A DNA stretch of 64,000 nt, taken from positions 63,113,202 to 63,177,201 of the forward strand of contig OW388297.1 of NCBI GenBank assembly GCA_936450465.1, written 5' to 3'. Below the pieces are notes generated by a model. That model was not told the origin of the DNA. It saw only the letters and a program-made list of their open reading frames with translations, and did no database searches. The number at the start of each line of letters is the position of its first letter. The stretch's first letter is position 1. Source of the stretch: Gibbula magus. Taxonomy: Eukaryota; Mollusca; Gastropoda; Trochida; Trochidae. Below, piece by piece: positions 35,575 through 47,545 of this stretch. A program made the translations under genes and the position numbers.

Positions 35575-35890
35575 CGGCTCTGATTGGGCGACGCAGAGTA
35601 CGGGCCTTTTGATTGGTCGAGACGAAAGGCAACTGTCATCTGCGCCGTGAATTGCGACGCCATCTTGCCTAAAGGCAAATCTTTACACAAGCGGTAAATC
35701 TTTGTGACGGTACAATTTCATGGCTGGCGATTTTGTAAGAGTGTCTGTTAATTTGGTTTAAGATTACCCACTGTCGAGGGGAGAAGGCCAGAATAAAGCG
35801 ATGGTCGCTCGTGGAAACACTGCTCCGCCATACTTCATCACGTCTGGTAAAGCGAGACGGTTCTGCATTTCCCTGACACCCCAAAGCGTC
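35575..35890 (+). promoter_or_regulatory. Candidate TATA-less promoter and first exon
   Basis: Two inverted CCAAT boxes (CTGATTGGGCG near 35580 and TTGATTGGTCG near 35611) precede GACGCCATCTTG (about 35656), a YY1-like motif typical of TATA-less starts. Donor-like GCG|GTAAAT (35691) and TTTT|GTAAGAGT (about 35733) sites follow; the second lies four codons after an ATG (ATGGCTGGCGA, 35719). G+C and CpG are high for the window. No homologous protein could be recognised, so this is a hypothesis built from motif order. Confidence 0.3.
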
Positions 35891-37835
35891 TATTAAACTT
35901 CTTTGTTAAGGAAAAGATCGTCAACGGACTAACACTTAATATTTCACAAGCAGTATCCCATTACAAAATGTCAAGAAAGTATCTTATAATTGTCGAGTCC
36001 TGGAAAAGAATGTCCTTTTCTTATTCTGGTCAGTCCGAGGTAATTTGGTCTTGTCTGGCGACCGTGGACAGTAGACTGGCCAACTGTTAAGAGACAATCT
36101 TAGCTTGTCATCAAGACCTTTTAAAGGTAAACATGCACACTTGATATGAGGATAGACGTTTATAAGTAATGTGTCTCTGTCTGTGTTTTGTTCTGTCGCG
36201 ATCATTGGAGATCGTGTATGTCTGTCGCCCAGACAATAAAGGATAAAACCTAGATACCTCATCTGAGGAACCTCAGAAGATGTTTTATGTTTTATTTTAT
36301 TTCATTATAACACGAGAAGTTTTTCAATTATGGCGTTTGAAAATCCGCTTCTTCCCTCTTACCATATGGTAGGTTTCAGGATCTTGTCGTGGCACTGTTC
36401 CTTTAATGAATTAAGCAACCTTTACTTGGGTAATTCCTTTGCAACATGTGTTGTTTTAAACTGTAGGCTGAATGAGATTTAAGCTGAATGGTGACCTTAG
36501 TGGTTTATCATCACTTAATAATCCTTTGTTAAAGTACACCAATACCAAAATAATAAACGCAAGCCAATATAAGTAATCTCGGGCTATCTTTTTTCTATTT
36601 CTTTTCATTAAAAATTGTTTCATATTTCTGGAAAATTCTTTCAGAGAATAAACGTTACTTTCATTTTTACTACACACAATCCCTCGAGGCTAGAGAGGTC
36701 ACGACTCGGTGACGTCACTTGTGGGGAGTTGAACATGCTGGTCTGGTGTTCTGTACCAAATATTGACAGGTATATGCAAATACAAACTCAACAGTGTAAA
36801 CGAAAAAGAAAATCATCTGATTTATTTTATAGACATGTGGCGCTGCCTAAAACAATCCTACTGCGATCCAAAGTGATTGATTTAAATGCCATATAGGCAT
36901 CCAATTACATATAAAATTTGCACAATGAGTTAAAGGTTAAAACGTCACGAAACTTTCCCATTCAGAAATACCAATATAAGTATAACATAGTTCTGAGTTC
37001 ACGCGACGTGACACAAAACCCATATAATTGTATCGTTATTGAAACGCATTATGTTATAACAGTTCTCTGTCGTATGTGATGAGAAAATTGGCATCATTTT
37101 GGAGGTGTGGAATTTTGCGACGACATGGTGGCAGATGTCAAAGACACTCACATCTAAACGTTTCCGACGCGGCGGGTAATAAGGATAGTGGTTATAGAAC
37201 TTGGGATTACCCCCACAAAATGTGTTCATTTGTATACTTCAGATTGCGTTTCATTTAACAATATCCTTCTTTGAAAGATATAATTATATGGGTGTTAGAA
37301 TTGCCTCACTGTCGCAGGGATATGTACATTTCAAGTATGCTTAAATATATACAGAGTTTTGCACTTTGCCAAAGATATAATCATTAACATCGATTGTCTA
37401 TTGGTAACTTTGCATATTGCGTATGACGTTTAGTGTATTGGAACAGTGTATGGCGTTCAAGCTTCGAGCTGATTTTTTTAGAACAAACATTATAATTTAG
37501 TTATTATAATCATACAAAATAAATGATTTTTATGTAATTCAAATGTTGTTATATGCAGGAATTATTGATATAATTTGGCAGGAGATGTAACTATACAGAG
37601 GCTATTAAACGAACAAGTTACCGATTTAGTGTTAAACGAGCGAAAGCGAGTTTGATACCATATCATTTACGAGGTCAATAAAAATAGTATAATTTAGAAG
37701 GAAGTTTAGTGTTCTGTTTAATACTTGACCAAATAGATCGAGCAACATTGCCGACAGTTTGCTGACCATTGTGATGACGGGGTGACCACTGTGTCGTCAT
37801 ACTACAGTTTGAATTGAAAGCTCATGTTTGATATA
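35891..37835. other. Unannotated; one CRE
   Basis: TGACGTCA at 36710. Several overlapping frames of 60-93 codons on both strands show no motif. Nothing else supported. Confidence 0.4.
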
Positions 37836-37912
37836 TGTTTGTATTTTGGGCCAATGATCTTTTACTGAATAACATGTCTCTCTGTCTGTCTGTCTGTCTA
37901 TTTGTCTGTCAG
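37836..37912 (+). mobile_element. Probable LINE 3' end with (CTGT)n tail
   Basis: TGTATTTTGGGCCAATGATC, then ACTGAATAACATGTCT and CTGT units, parallels the tail at 20425-20531. It is read as another truncated retrotransposon terminus; alternatively it is a plain microsatellite. Confidence 0.4.
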
Positions 37913-38235
37913 ATATTGCCGAATGAATATAGCACTGTAATATCTTCCACGGGTGAGAAACAATCGTCGTTATGAATTCTCTTTAATATAGATATGACTG
38001 GTAATAACTGCATGTGCAACAGGAAATGTTTATAAGTTTTACAACACCTCTCAACATTGCTGGTACCCGGTGATTCATTCATATTTTTCCTGTTGATTTC
38101 CCCATTCCGTGTACATTGAATATTTGGGTTTCAAATATTTCGTGATGATGCCAGAACGTTATTGCTTTTAATGTTGACGTCGCAAATGTATCTTACATGA
38201 TTTACTTTGCATAAAATTTATGAATTTCCACCAAA
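37913..38235. other. Unannotated spacer
   Basis: No repeat or gene seen. Confidence 0.5.
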
Positions 38236-38450
38236 ATAAGGACAAGAAGATTTTCTGGATAACAACTTCTTTAATGTGAAAATGCACGACGTTTCGGAGT
38301 ACATACTCACTCGTTCATCAGGTGGAATCTGAAGGAGTGAGCATATACTCCAATACGTAGTGTATTTTCACATTAAAGAAGTTGTTATCCAGAAAATCTT
38401 CCTGTTCTTATGTCTGCCACTGCTAAATGCCTTTCAAAGACCTTACCAAA
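38236..38450 (+). mobile_element. Hairpin repeat family C, copy 3
   Basis: A 176-bp palindrome (38236-38411) with the same GATTTTCTGGATAACAACTT termini and TCGTTCATCAGGTGGAATC centre as copy 1. The right-hand tail GCCACTGCTAAATGCCTTTC-AAAGACC is shared with copy 1, confirming a one-sided extension outside the hairpin. Confidence 0.85.
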
Positions 38451-38564
38451 AAGGTTAAACAGAATCATGTACATCTGTAGACATATTATATATATATGAT
38501 TTGAAAATACAACAAGCCTTGTCCCCCACCGCTTAAGATGAATCAGGTTCACATATTTACAAAC

Positions 38565-38770
38565 GTGACCAAGGTGTCGTGGCGACCTTGAAAATAATAT
38601 CAAGGTCGTCGAAATTGACCGTTGTCTGTTTAAATTCTTCAATGTATTTTGTCATCAAAGAACTCGCAATGAAATATCACCTGACCAAGAGTTTGAAACG
38701 AGACCAACATTCTGGGTGACCTTGAAATAAGGTCAAGGTCGCCAATGTAGACCACTGTCTGTGAAAACCG
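38565..38770. repeat. Duplicated GGTCA-palindrome segment
   Basis: Two copies about 135 bp apart (from 38565 and 38699) share GACCAA, a GACCTTGAAA/TCAAGGTC inverted pair and a GACC-TGTCTGT block. The inverted pairs (CGACCTTGAAA...TCAAGGTCG and TGACCTTGAA...AGGTCAAGGTC) are extended nuclear-receptor half-sites. It is probably a repeat family in its own right. Confidence 0.65.
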
Positions 38771-38783
38771 CCACTGCAGTGCC

Positions 38784-38990
38784 GTGTTCAAGATAGGTTT
38801 CAAAGTAATCGCTCAATTAGCGATTACTTTTAAACCTTTCTTGAACGCGATTGCTCAAAGTAGCGCTACGTAGCGAGGCGAGCAAACTTCGAGGAATTTT
38901 CACTGTGTCGTTCAAGAGAGAAGAAGCGCTCATTGAGCGCTACATTGAGCGATCAATGAGCGCTACGAAGCGCTTCATTTTGTTGAACCG
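38784..38990 (-). repeat. Dispersed repeat family D, copy 2
   Basis: This is the reverse complement of 15664-15860 throughout: hairpin (AAAGTAATCGC...GCGATTACTTTTAAACC), GTTCAAGAGAG block and AGCGCTACATTGAGCG repeats. In this copy the hairpin loop is enlarged to include a GCTCAATTAGC stem. Confidence 0.7.
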
Positions 38991-41261
38991 CCGGCAGATT
39001 TCCCTGAATATATGCAGGGCAAAGCTTCATGGGATATCGTGTTTGATAATTGGTCATAAAACAGAACATATCTTTGTGGAAACGAAATTCGAGGGGACAT
39101 ATCTGTTTATACATATATGGAATTGATACATGACTGTAACACATTCAGTTGAATCATATTACTGGGATAATATTTGAGTGACTTTAGTTGTCAGTTGGAT
39201 GAATAATGGCACACTTTCAGTTAAAGTTTAAAGATACATCTATTGTGTTTCATAAAAAAAATGTATTTGGCTGAAATACGTGCCAACATTCGATATGTGC
39301 TGATTTCAGTTAAAATAATTTCAGTCCACTTGCATATTCATCTCCAATCATCAAATATATCATAATTACTAGTTTCTAATTAAAATTGAGCAACATCAAT
39401 ATACACGTAAAGAAACCGAAACTACACGTCCCATTTACATGCACAGTAGTTATCAGACCTATTAAACGCTATCAACCCAAAGTTATCTGTTTGTATGGTG
39501 AAAATAAGTTTCCAAAATTACGTTTGACCAATTGACGCGCGCCATTGCGGTGCATTGTCCGGTTTTCGATAAATAAAAAAAATCGACACTTTTACCTTTA
39601 TATCATCAATATACTAAATTGACTATCATCAAAATGGCAATTTTCGGTAACAGTCAGTACTTCTCGAAAGATTAACATCATTTATAACGTTTGGCATATG
39701 TGGCCCCCAACAACACAATGGATGTACCTTTAAAAACAATGGGAAGTGAAGCTACGAGTGAGGAAAGCATGGCTTCGGCTAAAATTGAAATTCTTGATTA
39801 GTCTCATGATAAAATATTTGTTACTTTGTTCATATTCTATCATGATATTTTAAATATTTAAAAAATGTAAAATTAGTAAAAAAAATATATATATATATAT
39901 AGTTTTTCTCATATCACGTAAGCACAAAAACAATATGGCGGATACACCGGATAGAACTCATACTTTAACACACATTTTAGACTTGGTTATGTAGATTACC
40001 TCTGTGAAGTAGAAAACATGTTAACAAACATGTTAGAAACATCTGTAAAACTCATTTGAAAAGTTTAAATCTTGAACCTGCAGAGTCACTCAGAGTCTCA
40101 ACTATTTATTTGTTGCCCTCTCAAATTGCAAAAATTACCGGCCATGTAAACTCCCATTGTTGAACTGGCGTTATCCTCCCCTCAAATCATTTCACAACAA
40201 TATAGACTGACACAGGCAATTGAGAGGTCACTTAGTCAGTCCCGAGATGGAAATCACTTCGGGAACTGTGTGAATACAATCGTATTTCGTTTCCGTTCAA
40301 TTATAAAATGCCGATTCATACTTTTACATCAACCCGTTTGTTTGCGGGCATTTAATGATAGGTTTGAGTGATTTACTGATTGCGCCCTCATACGTAATGA
40401 TATAAACTGCAAAGACTGTGTTCTGGAAAACGACAATTCGAGATAAAGACCCGAGTTTGTTGAAATAAACTGCAGAAGTTCAACAAGTAAGGTTCTTTGT
40501 TGAGTGGAAAGTGATACGACTCACGTTAGCTAACAAGGAGTAATAGCAGTCGTCACGCAAGCAGTACTTAATGAGAACCCAATTTTCGGAAACGGAAAGG
40601 TATTTCTAATTCGACATGTGTTACCGCAAGCGCTTTTTCAAATAGCAACGGGTGTTATCATAAGAGATCATGGATATTACTTTTTTTTTGCTTTTCTAAA
40701 AACCCTAGAAATTAAAAAAAATAAATTAAAAGGCGAAAAAACCAAGGTCTGTAACATAATCAATTGGGATAGGTGTAAAGGCATTGTTTTTAATTCAGCA
40801 ACGATCGAGTAAACAAACTTTGATTGGATGGATAGACAGAAAAGAAAACTGTAAATGTTCATGTCAATAGGAACACCTCTTTATATTCACAAGCAAATTC
40901 GAGAAATAATTTTGACTTTAAGATGATGATGATGTTTGTGGTTTGCGTTATTATGGTAATGATTATGATTATAGTTATAATGACGTGTTCTTAAAAAAAA
41001 TACCATGCAATATTACTATCTTTAAATTGACTCGAATGACTTTTGAAAGCGGATACGAAGCAATCACATAAAAGGAAAACAATAGACAACATATGAAACC
41101 ATTTTATACGGGGAAAATGACAACAGTAAAAGTTCCTATTCATCTGTATGCTTTGAAAGTTTTGTATTTTTAAACACTTAAGTGTCCAAATACAGAGAAG
41201 TCTTGTGAATCAAGTGCACCCGGCGGCCACTGTGCAGTGTTGGTTAAAGATCGTTTGACTT
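38991..41261. other. Mostly unannotated
   Basis: A short AT microsatellite occurs at 39882-39901. An ATG in strong context at 39719 opens only 27 codons. Two YY1-like GCCAT/ATGGC patches (39540, 39934) are present. No supported gene or repeat. Confidence 0.35.
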
Positions 41262-41317
41262 GACATGGAATCGAACTCTGGCCTAAGCAAACGCTATAAC
41301 AACTAAGTGATACCCCC
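41262..41317 (-). mobile_element. tRNA-like SINE head
   Basis: On the minus strand, GGTATCACTTAGTTGTTATA-GCG resembles a tRNA D-arm with A box, and AGAGTTCGATTCC about 20 bp later is a good B box. Anticodon-arm pairing is weak, so a functional tRNA gene is unlikely. A tRNA-derived SINE, with its body running toward lower coordinates, fits best. Confidence 0.5.
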
Positions 41318-41465
41318 TGTATACAAGTACGTTGTTACATTGTGATTAATTTTAATCATTCTTTGCATTATTATACTTTGTTTTACTATTTCAGAAAATA
41401 AGTATAGTGTAAAACATTCTTTGTCACAGTATTCCATTTCTCACTTCAAATGGCCCCCTCTTCCA

Positions 41466-41782
41466 ACAGAGGTTACTCCTTTTTTATTTGTATAGCAACC
41501 TCTGTTACATGTAGGCGATATTCCATCAATCTCGCATACTCCCCAGGCGGTGAACATTGGCAACGTCGTTATTTTAGTCCAATAAATATCGTTTTAAATC
41601 TGCGACCGAATTCTGTCTTATGAACACAACGTGCGAAGCGCAGAGATGAAACAACTCTAGTCATATCGATACTGACGGAATGGTTAGTTTAAAACAACGT
41701 CGCTGATTGCAAACTAACTTCCGATGCAATCAATCAGAATTCTCTCTAGTCGAGAAAATGCTAGAAATGTAACAGAGGCTAC
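41466..41782. mobile_element. Repeat family I, copy 1
   Basis: CCTCTGTTACAT (about 41499) and ATGTAACAGAGG (about 41767) are inverted ends about 280 bp apart. An additional CAGAGGTTAC (41466) makes a local hairpin with GCAACCTCTG (41495). The interior, with GAAACAACTCTAGTC and ACGTCGCTGATTGC, recurs at 63135-63310. Confidence 0.55.
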
Positions 41783-41830
41783 GATAGAAAAGCTTAAGGG
41801 AGAAGAGAATATATAAATGGTTAAATCAAC

Positions 41831-42349
41831 TAAACTACCGAGCAAAAGAAAGTTTTCACCTAAGTTTATTTCGATTACTTCAATATTTAAAAGAAATCAG
41901 ATGTATTTGACTATGACACGATACAATAATACTTATCTGCAGTAGTTTGAATGACTTTGTTGGTGACTGAGGTTAAATTTTAGTTCAAATATCTTTTTGT
42001 AATGAAGACAGGGTTAAGAATGAAATTTTCACCAACATGACCCCTGCCCTGTTTAAAAAATTTTTAATGTGTGCAGAATCAGGCACATTTATTTATTTTC
42101 ACATAGGATATGTCTTATATGTCGATGAACAGTTGTGTATCATCAACAATAATTTAAAAACAAAATTAAACTTAAAATTTCATTTTTTTAAATATAATTA
42201 AAAAACATGTAGAAGTATTCTTTGACTGCTAACTAAACACCTGTACTGTTTTGGATTATGACATCGAAAACTTGAGATATTTGCAATTAAAAATCATACA
42301 TATGATAAAATCAACTGAGGTGAGTACTTTCTTTTTCCCCGGTAGTTTA
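41831..42349 (+). mobile_element. TA-flanked MITE family E, copy 1
   Basis: TA-AACTACCGAGCAAAAGAAAG and CTTTCTTTTTCCCCGGTAGTT-TA bound 519 bp. The interior is collinear with 43483-43980: AAAAGAAATCAGATG, GACTATGACACGA, ACACCTGTACT and CATACATATGATAA are shared. TA flanks suggest a Tc1/mariner-type element; no transposase is encoded. Confidence 0.88.
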
Positions 42350-43482
42350 TGAACTAATACTTATTCAGCAACTAAATCAACTATAACATTATTTGGATTA
42401 TGAAAAAAAAACTATATTAAAAAAAATTAAATAAAAAGTTACGAGCAACCAAGATAAAAATCATATACTCCCACTGAAAATTGTCATTATTTCTTATTTA
42501 TAGCCTTAATTTAATTCAATTTGTTTCTAACCTTACGCCTTGACAACTAACGTACAATCACTATTCAAATATTTCAATTCAAACATGGCACCAAATGAAC
42601 CTCGACGGAGAGGCCTGAACTGGGCGTCATTAAACAAAACATTGACTGTATCAAATGATAAATCGAATTACTTGAAGTAACTCAGTTCAAAGGCAGAGTG
42701 TTTGCTAATGCACTTATCGACGGTCAAACACATGGAGACTTGCCGCCCGCTGATAACAGTGAGACCCACTGAATTATGTGACTGGGAAATCGCTTGTTTG
42801 TTTTTATATCGTTATTAATGTGTTTAAAGTGTAAAGTCTTCATTCTCGTGTCGATTATCAGATGAATTATGACAATGCACGAACCCTTAAGAAAACACAC
42901 TGATCAAAACATAATCTCTCTGTAAATATATTCCTTGATAATATCAAACATGAACCCCGGCCATAGCTACCTTCGTAATCGTTTGTTTGGTGACTGATTT
43001 AAAGACCCCTCCTCTTAAACTATAAAATTGAACTTGCCTCTTCAATCAAAGCATGGTAGATAATTCCACGATTATATCTAATCTATCCGATACTTTATGT
43101 GTCTGGGTAGCTTGATAGAATGCGTGACTGATAGGGCAAACATTGGCCCAAAAATTAAACTTCATGCCTTTTGTGATATACTGGACAGAATGACATTTAT
43201 AGCTTGTGAACGGCTTAGACATGGTTTCAATGGACGAGACACGAGTTCCTCACTACAAGACAAATGTTAGTCTGACAAGGTGTACCATTGTGTACCTGAA
43301 ATGATTGTTAAAAAACATGCGTATCATGACTCGTAAGTAAGAGGCATAAACATTAGCGCACAGACAGGTTTTACTGTATTAATACCTTAAAGTTTGCTTT
43401 TCGATGCTCAGGCTCCGCTGGCCACAGGGACGTGTATGCTTAGAAATAGACATATATACATATAGAGCCTACTTCAGTATAT
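42350..43482. other. Unannotated between two family E copies
   Basis: A 31-codon frame with ATG in good context begins at 42585 (MAPNEPRRRGLNW...) but has no homology I recognise. Otherwise nothing is supported. Confidence 0.4.
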
Positions 43483-43980
43483 TAACTACCGGGCAAAAGA
43501 AAGTACTCACCTCAGTTGGTTTCGATTAATTCAATATTTAAAAGAAATCAGATGCATTTGACTATGGCACGACACAATAATACTTATCTGTAGTGGTTTG
43601 AATGAATTAATTGGTGACAGTGGTTAAATTTTAGTTAAAATATATTTGTTTCATGAAGACAGGGGTAAGAAATGAAATTCACACCAACATGACTCTCACC
43701 ATGTTTACAATCTTGTAAATGTGTGCAGAATCAGGCATATTTATTTATTTTCACATGGAATATGTCTTATGTGTCGATGTCATCAACAATATGTTTTGCA
43801 GAAATTTTAAAATTTAAAATTTTAAAAAGCATGTAGAGGTATTCTTTGACCGCTGACTAAACACCTGTACTTTTCAGTTTTAGATTCAGACATAAAAAAT
43901 TTTTTGAGATATTTGCAATTGAAAATCATACATATGATAACAACGCAAAAAGTGAGTACTTTCTTTTGCCTGATAGTTTA
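43483..43980 (+). mobile_element. TA-flanked MITE family E, copy 2
   Basis: TA-ACTACCGGGCAAAAGAAAG and CTTTCTTTTGCCTGATAGTT-TA bound a 498-bp element in the same orientation as copy 1, about 1.1 kb away. Both carry the internal ATGTCTTATRTGTCGATG segment. Confidence 0.88.
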
Positions 43981-44249
43981 TTTATTTCTCACGCTGTTTT
44001 TAAGCGATACACGACTCCGTGCAACAGACAACACCCCCTGACAAAGTTGTACCCCTTTATTACAATTTGACAAATGGACAATAAATGCTTTTCGTAAAGA
44101 TAATATCACAATAAAACACCAAATCAACAAGTCCCATACAGAAATCATTTAATGAGTTTACAATTAAACTTCTAGTTCCATTTATACACGCATTTAAATC
44201 ATCATTGCATTCATTTCTCTGAAAATATCTTTCTACCATTTCTGTATTA

Positions 44250-44763
44250 TACACTGTCGGCCAAAAGAAACGCCTACCAGATATCTTATCAGATATCGTA
44301 AAAACTATAATGAGTAGTTTAACAATATTAAAGCATTATGAACTTGCACCATTTCTACATAATATATTTAAATTTCAGAAGTTCATGTCACAAAAGAATG
44401 GCGATTGTTGAAATAAGAAAACAATAATTGTTCAGTTTTCGATCAGTGCGTGATCAGAAAAACAGATTTTCATACAACCACGAGTAACAATATAGGTACG
44501 CATTCGCATTAAAGTCATGATGATGCTACAGATGTACGTGGTTACGGTGCGTAAGTGAATCAACTGAAAATAGCAGTCTTCATTGGGCGTGGTTTTCATG
44601 AATGTTATTGACTCGAATCACAATTTCCCACGATTTCAAGGGACTTTCACATCAATTATTGCTTCAGCATAACGTGGAAACCACCATTAATTTGGTTTCA
44701 TAAATTATTTCATCTTTCATTTTATGGAAAATCAAGTAGGCGTTTCTTTTGGCCGACAGTGTA
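44250..44763 (+). mobile_element. TA-flanked MITE family B, copy 2 (uninterrupted)
   Basis: TA-CACTGTCGGCCAAAAGAAAC and GTTTCTTTTGGCCGACAGTG-TA are inverted ends of about 26 bp. At 514 bp it represents the intact form of copy 1 and lacks the TTAA-flanked insertion. The 64-codon minus-strand frame crossing its left edge is not a gene. Confidence 0.9.
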
Positions 44764-44905
44764 TATCTTTCTTATCACATATATGTTGTTATAATTTTAT
44801 CATTTTGTAAATACGCGGGAGAAGATTACCGAAGTTGGATAACCTGTTCCTAATCCCTTTCTTTGAATAAAATATGTTTAAATCAAATCAAATCATCAAA
44901 ACGAA
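44764..44905 (+). mobile_element. Possible LINE 3' tail with (AAATC)n
   Basis: CTTTGAATAAAATATGTTT followed by three AAATC units (44879-44894) resembles the polyadenylation-like end and short tandem tail of a non-LTR retrotransposon. No coding remains were seen; low confidence. Confidence 0.3.
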
Positions 44906-45853
44906 ACTTTTGTCTGACATTATCTGAAATTTGTTTCAACCTTACATTCACTTCCCTCCATCACTTTCTTTGATTATTTCTTCTATCATTAACCCCCATC
45001 GCACCTTTGATGTCACTGATGCCAATGCAATTTCTTTAATTATTTCCCTCTTAAAGTACACATATCACGACTACCGCCCTCGCGCTATGTGAAGATAGAA
45101 ATCTGACGTCACGGGAAGATCCGTCCATGACACAAATCCCATTGCGGACACGTCTTGTTTCAGAACAAACATTGACAGCAGAAACGTGAAGTGTGTTCAG
45201 AATTATCTCCTCTTGTGGGGGCGTGAGGGGGTGTGCTGGAGCTTGGGGTGAGGGTCAAGATGACCGATGTAGCTACTTGACCGGTGTCTGGCAACAGTTG
45301 CATATACACTGCCAATGCTAACACTGATAACGTTACAGATTAGAGCTGGTATTAATGGTGTTAACATACAAAGGTAACGTGCACATTTAACTAACTGGAA
45401 TTATTTTAGCAAACTATATTCTACATTTCTTACACATTTCATACTGTAAAAGATGTATTTATTCATAGTTTATGCCTAACTATCTTGAGAATCATCATTT
45501 GCATATTAGAAAAGGACTAGAAAGTGTTTCGCTTGTTTGAATACGTTTGACCTTTCTGTCAATATGTTTAAACCATTTAACTAACGGTTTAAGCTTAGGT
45601 TAGATCCACTTCTAAACGCAAGGCATAACTATAAACATTCATGTTAAGCATTTGGTTGAGGGGTTGGATTTAACGTTACGATTTCTGATTTATACAGAAT
45701 TGGAATCGAACAAAGCATTGCAAAGTGTCACCGGCAAAGATCGACAAACTGACAAAAATGATGGAAAGTTAAACATGTTCCAAAACTATGCGACACTACT
45801 TGTTGCCTCCACAAGATGAAATATATCCATTATCATTATATGATTTGTATTGT
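44906..45853. other. Unannotated; CRE in GC-richer patch
   Basis: TGACGTCA at 45104 lies in a CpG-containing patch (45080-45270) with a G-rich run. No exon was recognised. Confidence 0.35.
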
Positions 45854-46389
45854 TTTAAAGGTGCTGTAGCAAGTTTTAGCATTTCATGATTTATTAAGTT
45901 TGCCATTTATCATCAAAGTTTATACACTACATAGCTACTTTAGAGGCTAAAACATCTCACGACACGACACAATAAGACGTATCCATATACAACGGCTATC
46001 CGTGGAATGGTGCGACGTATAAAGCTCAATGGTGTGGAACTCTTCAGTGTGAGAGATAGATTTGTAGGCCTCAAGAGATTCTGCGAGTCCAGACAGCATG
46101 ATTGTTGACCATTCCACTATTGTACCTTCTTCAAAACGATAATTTAAGTGTTTAAGTACCGCCACATCAGATTACTTGAACTACCTTCGAGCGGCCATTT
46201 TAATGTGAACACATTAAAATGGGCGCTCGATTAGAAATTAGCCTCGAATGGCTCAATCGAACAATGTACATTCGTTTTGATTTACTCTTTTTATTGATTC
46301 AGGAGTTTTATTTAGTCATTGGAAACACTTATTTGTCTTTTTGTGAGACTATATATTTCAGTAAACAGAGCGTGCTACAGCGCCTTTAA
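45854..46389 (+). mobile_element. MITE family A, copy 6, with internal insert
   Basis: TTTTAAAGGTGCTGTAGC and GTGCTACAGCGCCTTTAAA bound 536 bp. The family motifs GCGACGTATAAAGC and GAGCGGCCATTTTAATG are present but separated by about 160 bp (46027-46187) that other copies lack. On the minus strand this insert is open (46165 down to about 46022) and reads a coding-like peptide with NYRFEEG, VEWSTIMLSGLAES and HTEEFHTIEL. It may be a captured exon fragment; the parent gene was not recognised. Confidence 0.75.
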
Positions 46390-47251
46390 ATGAACAGAAC
46401 AATCGGTATCATCTGCCTTTTCACAAGCTGATGTACATTTTCAATAGCGATAAATGACTACCCTTTCCAAAACCTCGCCTACTTGGAATAAAACCAACAC
46501 TGCGTTTACATCTAGACGCTTCGCTGTGTCTGACTGAAGCACAATTATGACGTCATATTGAAATATCCTTATTTAGTGTTCACGCGTTTTGTTACATGCC
46601 TGTCTGACGTGTATATGTTAGACATTAAAGGGACCGTATACCGAGTCGTAAAGCGAGGGAGGATGATAAAGCAACGAGGGCTCTCAAGGCCATAGCGATT
46701 TTTGGGAAACCAACTCAAAAGTGACAGCGTTTTGGATAACATATACAGAGCGTTTGTTTCTTTATTTCCAGTAAGAAATGTTAATGTATTATATATAATC
46801 ATATATAATATTGTTTGCTATTTTAACACTTGTCAATTATGGACACGTTGATATGGTGTGTGTTGTGCTGTAATTTTATTTCATGCCGTCTATGTTGTCG
46901 AATTATTAGAAACGTTTTATTTTCTGGTTTGAAAAGTTTGAATGAATTGAATGCCAGTAGCGCCCTACATGTTTAACATCAATTAGAAAACGTTGTTCAT
47001 TGAGATATTGTGTAATGATATGGACATGTGATGTCACTTGAGGTCGACCCGACCCAGGGATCATAAAGCGACTTGACACAATGCAAACTATTTCTCAGCC
47101 TATGCCATTTTTATTTACTTTCAACTTCAACCTTCATTTAAGAATAAGGAGAGATGGAAATTATGTTTACATAAACACGATTAAGATGCCAATGTACTGT
47201 TCTTGCGAAGATATTTCGATAAGAAATGGACTCAACAACAAACTATTTGAT
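46390..47251. other. Unannotated; one CRE
   Basis: TGACGTCA at 46548. An isolated TTAAAGGGACCGTATACC near 46626 might be the end of another TTAA-flanked repeat; no partner was found. Confidence 0.35.
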
Positions 47252-47545
47252 ACAAAACGAACGTTGCAACCATTGTGCCCATACGTGCCCTTGCCAAGAC
47301 ATCACGATTTAAATAGGATGAAAATTCAAAAATATTTAATACAAAACGAGCGTTGAAACCACTGTGCCCATACGTGCCCTTGCCAAGACATCACGATTTA
47401 AATAGGATGAAAATTCAAAAAATATTTAATACAAAACGAGCGTTGAAACCACTGTGCCCATACGTGCCCTTGTCAAGACATCACGATTTAAATAGGATGA
47501 AGACTCAAAAATATTTAATACAAAACGAGCGTTGCAACCATTTTG
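47252..47545. repeat. 89-bp tandem repeat, 3.3 copies
   Basis: ACAAAACGARCGTTG recurs at 47252, 47341, 47431 and 47520 (spacing 89, 90, 89). Each unit contains GTGCCCATACGTGCCCTTG and CATCACGATTTAAATAGG. Overlapping frames that run through it are not coding, since the period is not a multiple of three. Confidence 0.9.

Noticed and set aside
39719..39802. 27-codon ATG frame in strong initiation context
   Set aside because: Too short to judge, with no splice donor or homology; kept only as a note.
41262..41317. Functional tRNA gene
   Set aside because: A and B boxes are present but acceptor and anticodon stems do not pair well; a SINE head is the better reading.
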